DNA of 64,000 nt from JAXGPP01 sp040766885. GTDB taxonomy: Bacteria > Planctomycetota > Planctomycetia > Pirellulales > Thermoguttaceae. The DNA lies in NCBI GenBank assembly GCA_040766885.1, contig JAXGPP010000020.1:98755-162754 (forward strand), in the 5' to 3' direction. The notes below the pieces were generated by a model, which was not told the origin of the DNA, did no database searches, and was given only the letters and a program-made list of their open reading frames with translations. The position numbers and the translations under genes were made by a program. This document shows, piece after piece, positions 16,806-25,671 of the stretch. Position 1 is the stretch's first letter. Each line of letters opens with the position of its first letter.

Positions 16806-17657
16806 CTAGAGCTTCTTTGGCTCCATGACGGCGAAGAAGGGCCTCAGGTGCGCGTCCTCGCCGCCCGCAAGCCGGCCGGAGCGCTCGAAAAATGTCTTCG
16901 CCCGTTCCGGTTGGCCCTCGAAGAAGAGGTGCACGCCGATGAGAAAAAGCAGGTCGGCGTTGTGGGGTTCGTTGACGGTCGCAGCGGCCAGGGCGTCGAT
17001 ATGGGCCATCTTGGCCATCCGGTTGTCGCCGTAGATCTGATCGTTGGTGAAACCCGATTCGGGCCACGACGGATCGACCTTCAGTCCGCGTTTGATCAGC
17101 TTGGCCGCTTCGGAGTAGTTGCCCAAGGCGATCAGGGTGTAGGCCTGGCGGAAGAAGGCGGTGCCCAAAGTGGGAGCGACGCTGCCGGCCTGTTTGTACC
17201 GCAATCGGGCCTGGCCGTAGTCCTGCGCCAGGAAGAGCCTGTCGCCATAGCCGATGAATCGCCAGCCCGAGGCGATCGACTCGGCGCTGGTGCTGCGGCC
17301 CGGCTTCGGCTCCTCATCCACTTCGTCAGGCCGCGGCACCGTGATCCGCGGTTGCATCGGTACCCCCGGGAACTGGCGGCCGGCAAACGGGCCGTAGATG
17401 GGCTCGGGCGGTAGGAATAGGGGCGGGTAGGCGTAGGGGTAAGGCTGAAGGTATCCAAAACAGAAGGAGGGAGCGCAAATCGGAGGCGGCGGCAGAAGGA
17501 TCACATCTGTGTGGGGTATCCTGTGCCGATGCTGCCAGTGATTGTGCCTCGCCCGGCCGCGATGCGAATGGTCTCCGACATCGTCGGCCCAACCGGCGCA
17601 GGGATCAAACGCCAGCAGCGCGGCGGCGATGCCAATCGACGCAGCGTACCACCTCAT
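16806..17657 (-). CDS. Secreted TPR-repeat protein
   Basis: A 283-residue protein with a signal peptide (MRWYAASIGIAAALLAFDPCAGWA). A His-rich segment and a Pro/Tyr-rich stretch follow (PPPPICAPSFCFGYLQPYPY). The C-terminal half is TPR-like helices: FRQAYTLIALGNYSEAAKLIKRGLKVDPSW and ADLLFLIGVHLFFEGQPERAKTFFERSG, described here by their ends. TPRs are protein-interaction scaffolds. The protein is probably periplasmic or surface associated. The next gene upstream, 45 nt away on the same strand, is another small secreted Tyr/Pro/Gly-rich protein, so the two may be co-expressed. No catalytic motif is visible. Confidence 0.7.
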   Translation of the reverse strand: MRWYAASIGIAAALLAFDPCAGWADDVGDHSHRGRARHNHWQHRHRIPHTDVILLPPPPICAPSFCFGYLQPYPYAYPPLFLPPEPIYGPFAGRQFPGVPMQPRITVPRPDEVDEEPKPGRSTSAESIASGWRFIGYGDRLFLAQDYGQARLRYKQAGSVAPTLGTAFFRQAYTLIALGNYSEAAKLIKRGLKVDPSWPESGFTNDQIYGDNRMAKMAHIDALAAATVNEPHNADLLFLIGVHLFFEGQPERAKTFFERSGRLAGGEDAHLRPFFAVMEPKKL

Positions 17658-17702
17658 CGCCGTTCCCTTTCCTCGGGAATGCTCAGAAAGCGGGACGGCG
17701 GC

Positions 17703-18041
17703 CTACGGCCAGTAAGGCGGGAGGTAGACCGGCGGATACGCGTACGGGCCCGAGTTGTAGGGTCCGTAATAATAAGGGTAGCCGTATCCATAACCATAAG
17801 CGGGCGGATAGGCTCCACCATACCATCCGTAGTTGTACGGCTGGCGGTAGATATACACCCGAGTTTGAGTGCGAGGCTGGGGATAAATAACGCCGCCCGG
17901 CACTCTTTGCCACGGTTCGTACGAGTTGTTGTCGAAACGACCGTGCTGGTGGGAATGGCTCGAGCGGTTACCCTGGGCCTGCACATTCTCGCACAGTGCG
18001 AAAAGTAACCCGATGATCAACGCCGTGAACACCCATCGCAT
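17703..18041 (-). CDS. Small secreted Tyr/Gly/Pro-rich protein
   Basis: A 112-residue protein. The start is the ATG at 18041, with GGAGGTG 6 nt upstream; the frame is open to 18293 but the upstream part lacks sense. A signal peptide (MRWVFTALIIGLLFALCENVQA) is followed by a short basic/His segment. The second half is a low-complexity tail rich in Tyr, Gly and Pro (YGYGYGYPYYYGPYNSGPY). Such tails occur in structural or adhesive envelope proteins, but no function can be assigned. It lies upstream of the TPR protein and has the same orientation. Confidence 0.65.
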   Translation of the reverse strand: MRWVFTALIIGLLFALCENVQAQGNRSSHSHQHGRFDNNSYEPWQRVPGGVIYPQPRTQTRVYIYRQPYNYGWYGGAYPPAYGYGYGYPYYYGPYNSGPYAYPPVYLPPYWP

Positions 18042-18235
18042 GACGACACCTCCGCGCTCGGCTGCCTCCACCGGTAATTGTCGGCAGACAGCACATGTTC
18101 GACAACAGCGCGTTTGGGGGGCACCGCGACGCGGTTCCTGCCGGGATGCATGCCGTGGGCAGCGCAGTCCGAACCGGCCGGTACCGGTCAAGCCGGAGTG
18201 TCGGGGGAGGTGTTCGCGGGGAACGCTCGGCGAAG

Positions 18236-19846
18236 TCAACCAACGAGCCGGGAACGCAGTTCGGCGACGCACTGGTCCTTGTCGACCCGCCATTGCTGGA
18301 GCGTGTCGCGGTCGCGGATGGTGACCGTGCCGTCCTTCATCGTTTGGCCGTCGACAGTGATGCAGAACGGCGTGCCGATTTCGTCCTGCCGGCGATAGCG
18401 GCGGCCGACCGCTCCCTTCTCGTCATAGAACACGCTGAAATGGGGCTTGATCGCCGTGTAGATGTCCTTGGCCACTTCGGGCATTCCGTCCTTGCGGACG
18501 AGGGGGAACACGGCCGCCTTGATCGGGGCCAGCCGCGGGTGGAATTTGAGGAAGACGCGTTTCGTGGGGGCGCCATTCTCATCGGGGGCTTCGTCCTCGC
18601 GATAGGCCTCGCAGAGGAAGGCGAGGGTCGCGCGGTCGGCGCCGGCGGAGGGTTCGATGACGTGCGGGGTGAACCGTTCCTTGGTCAGGTCGTCGAAGTA
18701 GCTCAGGTCCTTGCCGCTGCCGCGGTGGCGGGGCTTGCCGTCGGCACCGGTCTCGACCACCAGTTCGTCGTCCTGCCGGACGAGCTTGCCTTCCATGTGG
18801 CTGCGGAGGTCGAAGTCGCCGCGATGGGCAATCCCCTCCAATTCGCCGAAATCGCCCGGCGCGAGGAACGGGAAGGCGTACTCGATGTCGGCTGTGCCGC
18901 ACGAGTAGTGGCTCAGTTCCTCGGCGTGGTGGTCGCGTAACCGCAGTCGGTCGCCCGCCAAGCCCAGGTTGAGATACCACTGGTAGCGACGGTCGCGCCA
19001 GTACTGGTACCACTGGCGCGAACTGGACGGATTGCAGAAGAACTCGATCTCCATCTGCTCGAATTCGCGCGAGCGGAAGGTGAAGTTTCGCGGGGTGATC
19101 TCGTTGCGGAAACTCTTGCCCATCTGGGCGATGCCGAACGGCACGCGGACACGGCTGCTGTCGAGCACGTTCTTGAAGTTAACAAAGATCCCCTGCGCGG
19201 TTTCGGGGCGCAGGAACGCTGCCGACTCCTCGCCGCCCAGCGCGCCGATATAGGTCTTGAACATGAGGTTGAATTCGCGCGGCTCGGTGAGCGTTCCGAG
19301 CGTCTTCGCATCGGGGCCCAGGACCCAGTTGAAGTCGGTCACCGTGGTGAGCGAGACGAGCGGGCCGTGCCACAGGAGTTGATCAGCGTCCTTAGATCGC
19401 AGGTGGAAAAACTTGAGAGCCTTCTGGAGCGTGTCGTGAAGCCCCTCTTCTCCCACGGCTTCGGTGGCCACGAAGATCCGCTCTCCCTTGGCCTCGACCC
19501 AGCGGCCGCTCACCTGGTCGTGGCGGTAGCGGCGCTTCGACTCGCGGCAGTCGACCATGTAGTCGTGAAACAGGTCGTAATGGCCCGAGCACTTCCAGAC
19601 CTGGGGGTGCATGATGATCGTCGAGTCGAGGCCGACCATCTCGTAATTCGTGGGGGCGCCGGGCGGGGCAACGAGTTCGTTGTGCCCCATGACCATATCC
19701 TGCCACCATGCCTCGCGGACATTTCGTTTCAGGAGCACGCCCAGCGGCCCGTAGTCCCAGAAGCCGTTCAGGCCGCCGTAGATTTCGCTCGATTGGAAGA
19801 GGAACCCTCGCCGCTTGCACAAGGCGACCAATTGGTCCATTTCCAT
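18236..19846 (-). CDS. glyQS: Glycyl-tRNA synthetase (alpha2 dimer type)
   Basis: Charges tRNA-Gly with glycine. The 536-residue, single-chain enzyme is the archaeal/eukaryotic-like dimeric type rather than the alpha2-beta2 type of E. coli. Diagnostic segments are CKRRGFLFQSSEIYGGLNGF (residues 10-29), WDYGPLGVLLKRN, RPETAQGIFVNFKNV, and the motif 2 region FRNEITPRNFTFRSREFEQME with a C-terminal anticodon-binding domain (VFPLVRKDGMPEVAKDI). AAGGTG lies 8 nt before the ATG. It has no operon partner; the region up to the surface-protein terminator at 20037 is non-coding. Confidence 0.96.
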   Translation of the reverse strand: MEMDQLVALCKRRGFLFQSSEIYGGLNGFWDYGPLGVLLKRNVREAWWQDMVMGHNELVAPPGAPTNYEMVGLDSTIIMHPQVWKCSGHYDLFHDYMVDCRESKRRYRHDQVSGRWVEAKGERIFVATEAVGEEGLHDTLQKALKFFHLRSKDADQLLWHGPLVSLTTVTDFNWVLGPDAKTLGTLTEPREFNLMFKTYIGALGGEESAAFLRPETAQGIFVNFKNVLDSSRVRVPFGIAQMGKSFRNEITPRNFTFRSREFEQMEIEFFCNPSSSRQWYQYWRDRRYQWYLNLGLAGDRLRLRDHHAEELSHYSCGTADIEYAFPFLAPGDFGELEGIAHRGDFDLRSHMEGKLVRQDDELVVETGADGKPRHRGSGKDLSYFDDLTKERFTPHVIEPSAGADRATLAFLCEAYREDEAPDENGAPTKRVFLKFHPRLAPIKAAVFPLVRKDGMPEVAKDIYTAIKPHFSVFYDEKGAVGRRYRRQDEIGTPFCITVDGQTMKDGTVTIRDRDTLQQWRVDKDQCVAELRSRLVG

Positions 19847-20036
19847 GCTGCTTGCACCTTGAAAGGGGAGCCGGGGTGAGGATAAACAGCCAAGTCTACT
19901 ACTTCACCCGCGGGCCGGCCAGAGCATGACCGTCTGGCGGCGGGGGCTCGCCCTCCTCGGTGGCACGTTTCCTGGCTGCCGACAGCGGCCGGTGCGACGC
20001 CCGTTGCGAGGCGAAAGCCGCGGAGCGGAAGAAAGC

Positions 20037-20064
20037 CGCGGGGCGGCGCCGGTGCCGCCCCGCG
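20037..20064 (-). terminator. Strong hairpin after the Calx-beta surface gene
   Basis: CGCGGGGCGGC (20037-20047) and GCCGCCCCGCG (20054-20064) form a perfect 11-bp stem with a 6-nt loop, 57 nt beyond the stop of the gene ending at 20121. On the minus strand the stem is followed by GCTTTCTTCC, a partial T-rich flank. The glyQS start lies beyond it, so it also insulates that gene. Confidence 0.55.
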
Positions 20065-20120
20065 TTTGAAGGCCGGTGTCGTGCCGCCGCAGATCCGGGA
20101 TGCCTGCGGCAAGATTGGCG

Positions 20121-23100
20121 CTAGGCAAGCCAGCGTCCGGTGGTCTTGAGCGCGAAATCCAGCGCGCGGACGTCTCTCACGTTCTGCTCGCCACCCGACG
20201 AATTGAGCGTGACGCGTTCGGGTTCATTGAAGTAGAAGTAGAAGCTCGCCACGTCGTCGGTCAGGTAAGCCTTGTCGTCACGGCCGTAGAACTTGTCGCG
20301 TCCGGGGGTGTCGGAGAGCGTCACGCGGCCAACCTCCTCGGCAAAGACCTTATCGAAGCCGATCACCCGGTTCTCGGCCCGCGACTCGTAGACGAGGCGG
20401 ACGGTATTGGCCGCGGCGTCGCCGAAGAACGAGTCGTCGTCGTCCCCATCATCGAAGTTTGCCGTGTCGACTCCCTGGCCGCCGTCGGCGGAGACGTCGA
20501 CCTCGACCAGGTCGAAGTCCTCGGTAGAGAACCTGTAACCGGGCCCTTTCAGCGTGCTCTCGTCGTCGCGGCCGTAGAAAGTGTCGTCGCCGGGCGAACC
20601 GGTGAAGAACGCCTGGTCGCGGAAGCCCTTGCGGGCGTATGCCGTCACGCTGTCGAAGCCGATGGCCTGGAAGACCAGCTTCGTGGCCAGGGTCAGCGAG
20701 GCACTATTGGCCGCGCCGTCGCCGGTGAACGTGTCGGATCCGGTCGAGCCGTAGAGCAGAGCCTGATCCTTGCTGCTGCCGCTGCCCTGCGCGCTGACGT
20801 CGGCACTGTGCTCGGCGAACGACGTGACCTGGTAGTAGTAGTCGGAGCCTTTGAAGGTGACCGACGTGCTGCTGGCCGAGAAGGCGTCGGCTCCGGCGGT
20901 GCCGGTGTAGAAAGCTCTGTCGCCGAGTGAGACGTTCTTGCTGCCGATGACGTAGATCCGCTCGGCGTTGGTGGCGAAGAATTCCATTCCGGTGCTGAGC
21001 ACCAGGCGTCCGCTCTTGGTGGCGGCTTCGCCGTAGAAGGTGTCTTCACCGGGCGAGTCGTAGAAGAAGACCTTGTCGTTGCGGCCTCCTGCGTCGATGT
21101 TGAAGATCGAGAACTCGGCGGCGGAGTAGCGCTGGATGCGGCCGTTGAGGATCACAATGACCTCGTTGCCGCGCTGCTGGATCTTGATCGTATCGGCGCG
21201 CGCCGTTCCGACAATGTCGACCGGCAGGCCGCCGTCGTCGCTGGCGATCGTTCCTACCCCCTGGGCATCGGCAATGGCGACGTTGCGCCCGGCGGCCGAC
21301 AGGCCGCTCAAGTTGACGAAGAACGTTTCGTCCTGCTCGGGAGTCTCATCGCCGAACACCTCGACGGCGACAGTCTGCGTCTCACCCGCCGTGCCGCTGA
21401 AATTCAGCGTTCCGCTGGCGGCGGTGTAGTCGCTGCCCGCCAAGGCGGTGCCGTCGGCCGTGGCGAACGAGACGCTCAACGGCACATCGACAGCGTTGTC
21501 GAGCGTCACGGTGAACAGCGCGATCGCCGTTCCGCTATTGCCTTCGACGACCGTCACGTCGTTGATCGAAAGCGACGCAGAATCATCGTTGACGATGGTG
21601 CCGGTGGCTTCGGCGTCGGCGATCGTGACGGAACGCCCGTCGGCGTCGACGTTGCCCAGCAGAACGGTAAAGGTCTCGTCGAGTTCTACCGTCAGATCGC
21701 CGTTGATCTCGACGGAGACGGTCTGTGTTTCGCCGGCCGTGCCGACGAAATCGAGCGTGCCATTGGCGGCGGCAAAATCGACGCCCGCGGTCGCGGTTCC
21801 GGAGGCGGTGGCAAAGTCGACCGACACACCCGTATCCACAGCGCGGTCGAGAGTTACCGTGAAGGTCGCGGTCTTCGTACCGCTATTTCCTTCAGTAATC
21901 GTAACGTCGCCGATCACCAGCGTGGCCGTGTCGTCGTCGTCGATCGTGGCCACTCCCGTGTCGTCGGCGATGGTTACCGGCTTGCCGCCGGCGTTGAGGT
22001 TGCTCAGCAGGACGCTGAAGGTCTCATCCAGTTCGACCCGCTCGTCGGCGGTCACCGCAACGGAGATCGTCTGCGTCTCGCCGGGCGTACCGGCAAAAGT
22101 GAGCGTGCCGCTCGTGGCCGTGTAATCGCTGCCGGCAACGGCCGTTCCGTCGACCGTCGCAAAATCGACCGTGAAGCCGCCCTGGACGGCGGAATCGAGC
22201 GTCACGGTGAACGTGGCCGTGCTGGTCCCCGAGCTTCCCTCGACGAGCGTCACGTCGCCGATCGAGATCGAAGCCGCGTCATCGTTGACGATCGTGCCGG
22301 TTCCCGAAGCGTCGGCCACGGTCACCGCGCGGCCCGAGGCGGCGAGGTTGCTGAGAAGCACGCTGAAGGTCTCGTCCAACTCGACCGTCTGGTCACCGGC
22401 GACCGTCACGCTCACGGTCTGCGTCTCGCCCGACGCGCCGCTGAAGTCCAGCGTGCCGCTGGCGGCGGTGTAATCGCTGCCCGCCGCGGCGGTGCCGTCG
22501 CTGGTGGCGTAGTCGACCGCAAGGCCGGTATCCACCGCTCCGGTGAGCGCCACCGTGAAGGTGGCGGTTTGCGTGCCGTCGTCGCCCTCGGTAATTACGA
22601 CGTCGTCGATGGCCAGCGAGGCGGTGTCATCATTGGTGATCGTGCCGGTGGCTTCGGGATCGCCGAGCACCACGCCCGGATCAGACAAGTTATCGAGCAG
22701 CACCGTGAATGTCTCGTCGAGTTCCACGATGGTGTCGCCGAGGATCTCCACGCTGATGGTCTGCTGTTCTCCGGCCGTTCCAGCGAAGGTGAGTATGCCG
22801 CCGGCGGCGGTGTAGTCGCTGCCGGCCGCGGCGGTGCCGTCGGCCGTGGCGTAGTCCACGGTCACGCCCCCGACAACCTCCCGCGTGAGCGTCACGGTAA
22901 AGGTGGCGGTCTTCGTGCCGCTGTCTCCCTCGGTCAGCGCCGCGTCGCTGATCACCAGCGCCGGCTGGTCGTCGTCCTGGATGGTCGAAGTCAACGGGGT
23001 TCCGGCCGTAGCGACGCTGGCCGGATCGATGCCGGCGGCCAATCCGGAGACCGCCCCCAGTAGGACGTCGAGGGTCTCATTCCCCTCGACATCCGTGTCG

Positions 23101-24797
23101 CCAAGCACGGCGACGGTAAAGGTCTGCACTTCGCCAGCGGTCCCGGCGAAGGTGAGCGTGCCACTGCCGGCAGTGTAGTCGTCGCCGGCCGTGGCGCTGC
23201 CATCCTGGGTCGCGAAGGCTACCGACAGCCCGCCTTGCACCGGGTTGCTCAGCGTGACTGCGTAGGTGAAGTCCGTGGATCCGCTGTCGCCTTCCAGCGC
23301 CGAACCGGGTACGGCGGCCAGCGTGAGCGTGGTCGTGTCGTTGTCGGTGATCGTGGCGGTGTGAACGGTCTCGCCGCCCAGGTTGGCCCCGGTCGCACCG
23401 GCCATCGTGAGGATAATTGTTTCGGTCGGCTCGACGATGTTGTCGTCGTTGACGTTGATCGTCACCGTGCCCGTCGTCTGGCCCGCGGGAATGGTGATCG
23501 TGCCGGACGGGCTGACCGTGTAGTCGGCGTCGGGGCCCAAGGTAGCGGTCCCGTCAAGAGAAAAGGTCACCGTGACCGTTTGTGAGGCAGTCTCGGAAAG
23601 CGCTGCGGTGACGGTCAGCCCACCCGCCGATTCGGCGGCCGTCTGGCCGGCGGTGGTGAATTCGACAGTCGGAACGACCCCCGTCGACTGGAAACCGAAA
23701 TCGACATTTTCGGCGCCCTCGTCGGCCCGGACCAGCGCCACCTGCAGATTGGCCAGCGCCGGATCGGTTCGCACGACCTGGAGGTTGTCGAACGCGCCGG
23801 TGGTGCCGAAAGTAAAGGACTCGCCCTGCAGCAGAACCTGCTCGACGCCGCCGGGACCGACCAGCTCTGTTGAATAGACGTTCGACGTGTCGTAGAAGTA
23901 GTCGATCCTGTTTGCGGCGGCGTCGATATCGATGGTCAACGTGTGGTAGGCGTTTCCGATCCAATCCCATTCACGATCGATGTCAGTGAAGTCGAAAATG
24001 CCATCTTCATCCGGATCATCGTAGATCTCCAGCGAGCCCCCGCCGGAGAAGTTGACGGCCGCAACGATCTCGCCGCCCGCTCCGAGGACCACGACGCGGT
24101 AGTCGCCACCCAAATTGTCGATGGCCACGTCGACCGACACAGTATAGCGCCCGTCAGCCTGCGCACCGAATGCAGGAGTGTAAGCTTCGAGGAACAGCTC
24201 TTCGCTTTCCGGTTCCTCGCCGAACAGCAGATGCTGCGTGCCGCTGCTGGGGTTTTCGTTCGAGACGACGGGTTCGGCGTTGCTGCCCACGCCGCCGGTC
24301 CAGCCCTGTTGCCCAAGGACCGATCCGAGCGAGTAACCTTCCGCCTCCTCAAAGCCGGTCTGGTAGAGAATCTTCGCGTCCGACGCAGTGGGGTAGGTCT
24401 GGTTCCAGCCGGCAGGCGGCGTGACTCCGACATAATAGGCGCCGGGATCGAGGCCGGAGAAGATGTAGTTGCCCGCGGCGTCGGTCGTCTGGGTGGGATC
24501 GCCGCCATCCTGCTGGCCGTTCTGATCGAGATCGAGATAGACGGTCCAGCCGGAGAGGCCTGTTTCGCCCGGATCCTGCACGCCGTTGGCGTCGACATCG
24601 TTCCACAGGGTGCCCTGGATTTCGCCTGCGGCGGCCTGCTGGGCGATCACCAGCCCCAACCCGGCATCCTGATCGAGCAGGTTGCTGCTCAAGCTGAGGA
24701 GATTTCGCTGTTCGAGTTGTTCCAGCCGCAACCGGCTCGCCGCACGCCGGCCGGAACGGGTATACCGCGAGTCAACCTTCTTCAGCCAGTTTATCAT
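20121..24797 (-). CDS. Large surface protein: LEPR-XLL type leader, SdrD_B-like domain and about seven Calx-beta domains
   Basis: A 1558-residue extracellular protein. Residues 25-36 (LEQLEQRNLLSL) are a variant of the planctomycetal LEPR-XLL motif near the N-terminus. A Cna_B/SdrD_B-like module follows at about 58-135 (GTLWNDVDANGVQDPGETGL). A LamG-like section containing TGFEEAEGYSLG is next. Seven tandem Calx-beta domains occupy roughly residues 360-1180, each with a (V/I)TEGNSGTKTATFTVTL-type start and SDYTAASGTL. They are typical calcium-binding adhesive domains. The C-terminal 380 residues are a different repeat with cores such as GSPGDDTFYGRDD. No sortase motif or transmembrane tail is seen. 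High internal DNA similarity between Calx-beta units invites recombination. Confidence 0.85.
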   Translation of the reverse strand: MINWLKKVDSRYTRSGRRAASRLRLEQLEQRNLLSLSSNLLDQDAGLGLVIAQQAAAGEIQGTLWNDVDANGVQDPGETGLSGWTVYLDLDQNGQQDGGDPTQTTDAAGNYIFSGLDPGAYYVGVTPPAGWNQTYPTASDAKILYQTGFEEAEGYSLGSVLGQQGWTGGVGSNAEPVVSNENPSSGTQHLLFGEEPESEELFLEAYTPAFGAQADGRYTVSVDVAIDNLGGDYRVVVLGAGGEIVAAVNFSGGGSLEIYDDPDEDGIFDFTDIDREWDWIGNAYHTLTIDIDAAANRIDYFYDTSNVYSTELVGPGGVEQVLLQGESFTFGTTGAFDNLQVVRTDPALANLQVALVRADEGAENVDFGFQSTGVVPTVEFTTAGQTAAESAGGLTVTAALSETASQTVTVTFSLDGTATLGPDADYTVSPSGTITIPAGQTTGTVTINVNDDNIVEPTETIILTMAGATGANLGGETVHTATITDNDTTTLTLAAVPGSALEGDSGSTDFTYAVTLSNPVQGGLSVAFATQDGSATAGDDYTAGSGTLTFAGTAGEVQTFTVAVLGDTDVEGNETLDVLLGAVSGLAAGIDPASVATAGTPLTSTIQDDDQPALVISDAALTEGDSGTKTATFTVTLTREVVGGVTVDYATADGTAAAGSDYTAAGGILTFAGTAGEQQTISVEILGDTIVELDETFTVLLDNLSDPGVVLGDPEATGTITNDDTASLAIDDVVITEGDDGTQTATFTVALTGAVDTGLAVDYATSDGTAAAGSDYTAASGTLDFSGASGETQTVSVTVAGDQTVELDETFSVLLSNLAASGRAVTVADASGTGTIVNDDAASISIGDVTLVEGSSGTSTATFTVTLDSAVQGGFTVDFATVDGTAVAGSDYTATSGTLTFAGTPGETQTISVAVTADERVELDETFSVLLSNLNAGGKPVTIADDTGVATIDDDDTATLVIGDVTITEGNSGTKTATFTVTLDRAVDTGVSVDFATASGTATAGVDFAAANGTLDFVGTAGETQTVSVEINGDLTVELDETFTVLLGNVDADGRSVTIADAEATGTIVNDDSASLSINDVTVVEGNSGTAIALFTVTLDNAVDVPLSVSFATADGTALAGSDYTAASGTLNFSGTAGETQTVAVEVFGDETPEQDETFFVNLSGLSAAGRNVAIADAQGVGTIASDDGGLPVDIVGTARADTIKIQQRGNEVIVILNGRIQRYSAAEFSIFNIDAGGRNDKVFFYDSPGEDTFYGEAATKSGRLVLSTGMEFFATNAERIYVIGSKNVSLGDRAFYTGTAGADAFSASSTSVTFKGSDYYYQVTSFAEHSADVSAQGSGSSKDQALLYGSTGSDTFTGDGAANSASLTLATKLVFQAIGFDSVTAYARKGFRDQAFFTGSPGDDTFYGRDDESTLKGPGYRFSTEDFDLVEVDVSADGGQGVDTANFDDGDDDDSFFGDAAANTVRLVYESRAENRVIGFDKVFAEEVGRVTLSDTPGRDKFYGRDDKAYLTDDVASFYFYFNEPERVTLNSSGGEQNVRDVRALDFALKTTGRWLA

Positions 24798-25671
24798 GAC
24801 ACCACACTCCGTTATTGAGTCGCAGAGGGATTGGGGAACTGGGGCGAGAGTAGCGGCGCGGGTTCGCGGCCAAGAACGTCAGAAATGCTCCATCATCAGG
24901 CCGCGGAACCTTTCAGAGCCAGAACGGGCTCTCGCTGAGATTGCTGCTAGCACACAACCATCCCTAGCGGGGTTAGCGCGGGGCGGCCAGATTGGATCGT
25001 CCATCGCTACAGACGCGAGCAGCCTCCCGGAAGTTCCGTAAATGGAAAACTTGCGAAACGCCTGGGCGGGGCGCAGACATATATCCGACGTCCGCCTCGA
25101 AAAGAAACCACGGCTGAGTTGCCTCCCGTACCGACGAAGTTCGAGCGCTGACAGCGCCTTGCGCTCAGCCACACTTGAACCTCGACTCGGCCTGAGAAGA
25201 TGACCTGCCCTGGCCCAGAGCGTTTTCAAGTTAAATGATAACGACCGGGCAAGTCAACGATCTGGCGCGCTGTTGCGAAGATCGCGGTTTTGCCGTCGCG
25301 CATTGGTACTGTCGCCAGAGTATCGGGCCGGCGAGGACTCGTTGCGGAACCGACCTTAAGGCGAGCGGCAGGAGAGACGTAACCAGTAGGACGGATTCTT
25401 AATCCGTCTTCAACCGTAGGACGGATTTGTAATCCGTCCCGGACGGAATACGATTCTGTCCTACGCCCCTTGGCCGGCTCTTCCGTTCTGCCGGCCGGCA
25501 AGAAAAGAGCGTGCCCCGCCGGGCTGCGGAAGATCCGCACGCCCGACGGGGCAACCCCCCTGGGACAGACGGTGGAACGCCCTTGAGTCCACCGTTTTGC
25601 TTGGAAAGAGCGTTGGATATGCCGCCTCGGTGGTATTCCGAAGCGGCGAGTCGTCGCTTCTACGGAAAGGT
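24798..25671. other. Intergenic region between two surface-protein genes, with repeats
   Basis: An 874-nt gap with no convincing gene. A 149-codon minus-strand frame at 25226-25675 is Arg/Pro-rich, spans a dispersed repeat and is rejected. The region probably holds the promoter of the Calx-beta gene near 24800-25000 and the end of the next gene. It contains the three-unit palindromic repeat at 25387-25465. Confidence 0.5.
25387..25465. repeat. Three palindromic GTAGGACGGATT repeat units
   Basis: Unit 1 at 25386-25408 has ACGGATT and AATCCGT around CTT. Unit 2 at 25416-25439 has a perfect 9-bp stem, GGACGGATT and AATCCGTCC, around TGT. Unit 3 at 25441-25464 is a diverged copy in reverse orientation (reads GTAGGACAGAATCG on the minus strand). 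Such short palindromes are REP-like dispersed elements. Confidence 0.7.

Noticed and set aside
20121..24797. Calx-beta-coding tandem DNA repeats as a possible CRISPR or satellite
   Set aside because: The repeats are in-frame domain duplications of about 300 bp without spacers; they code for protein.
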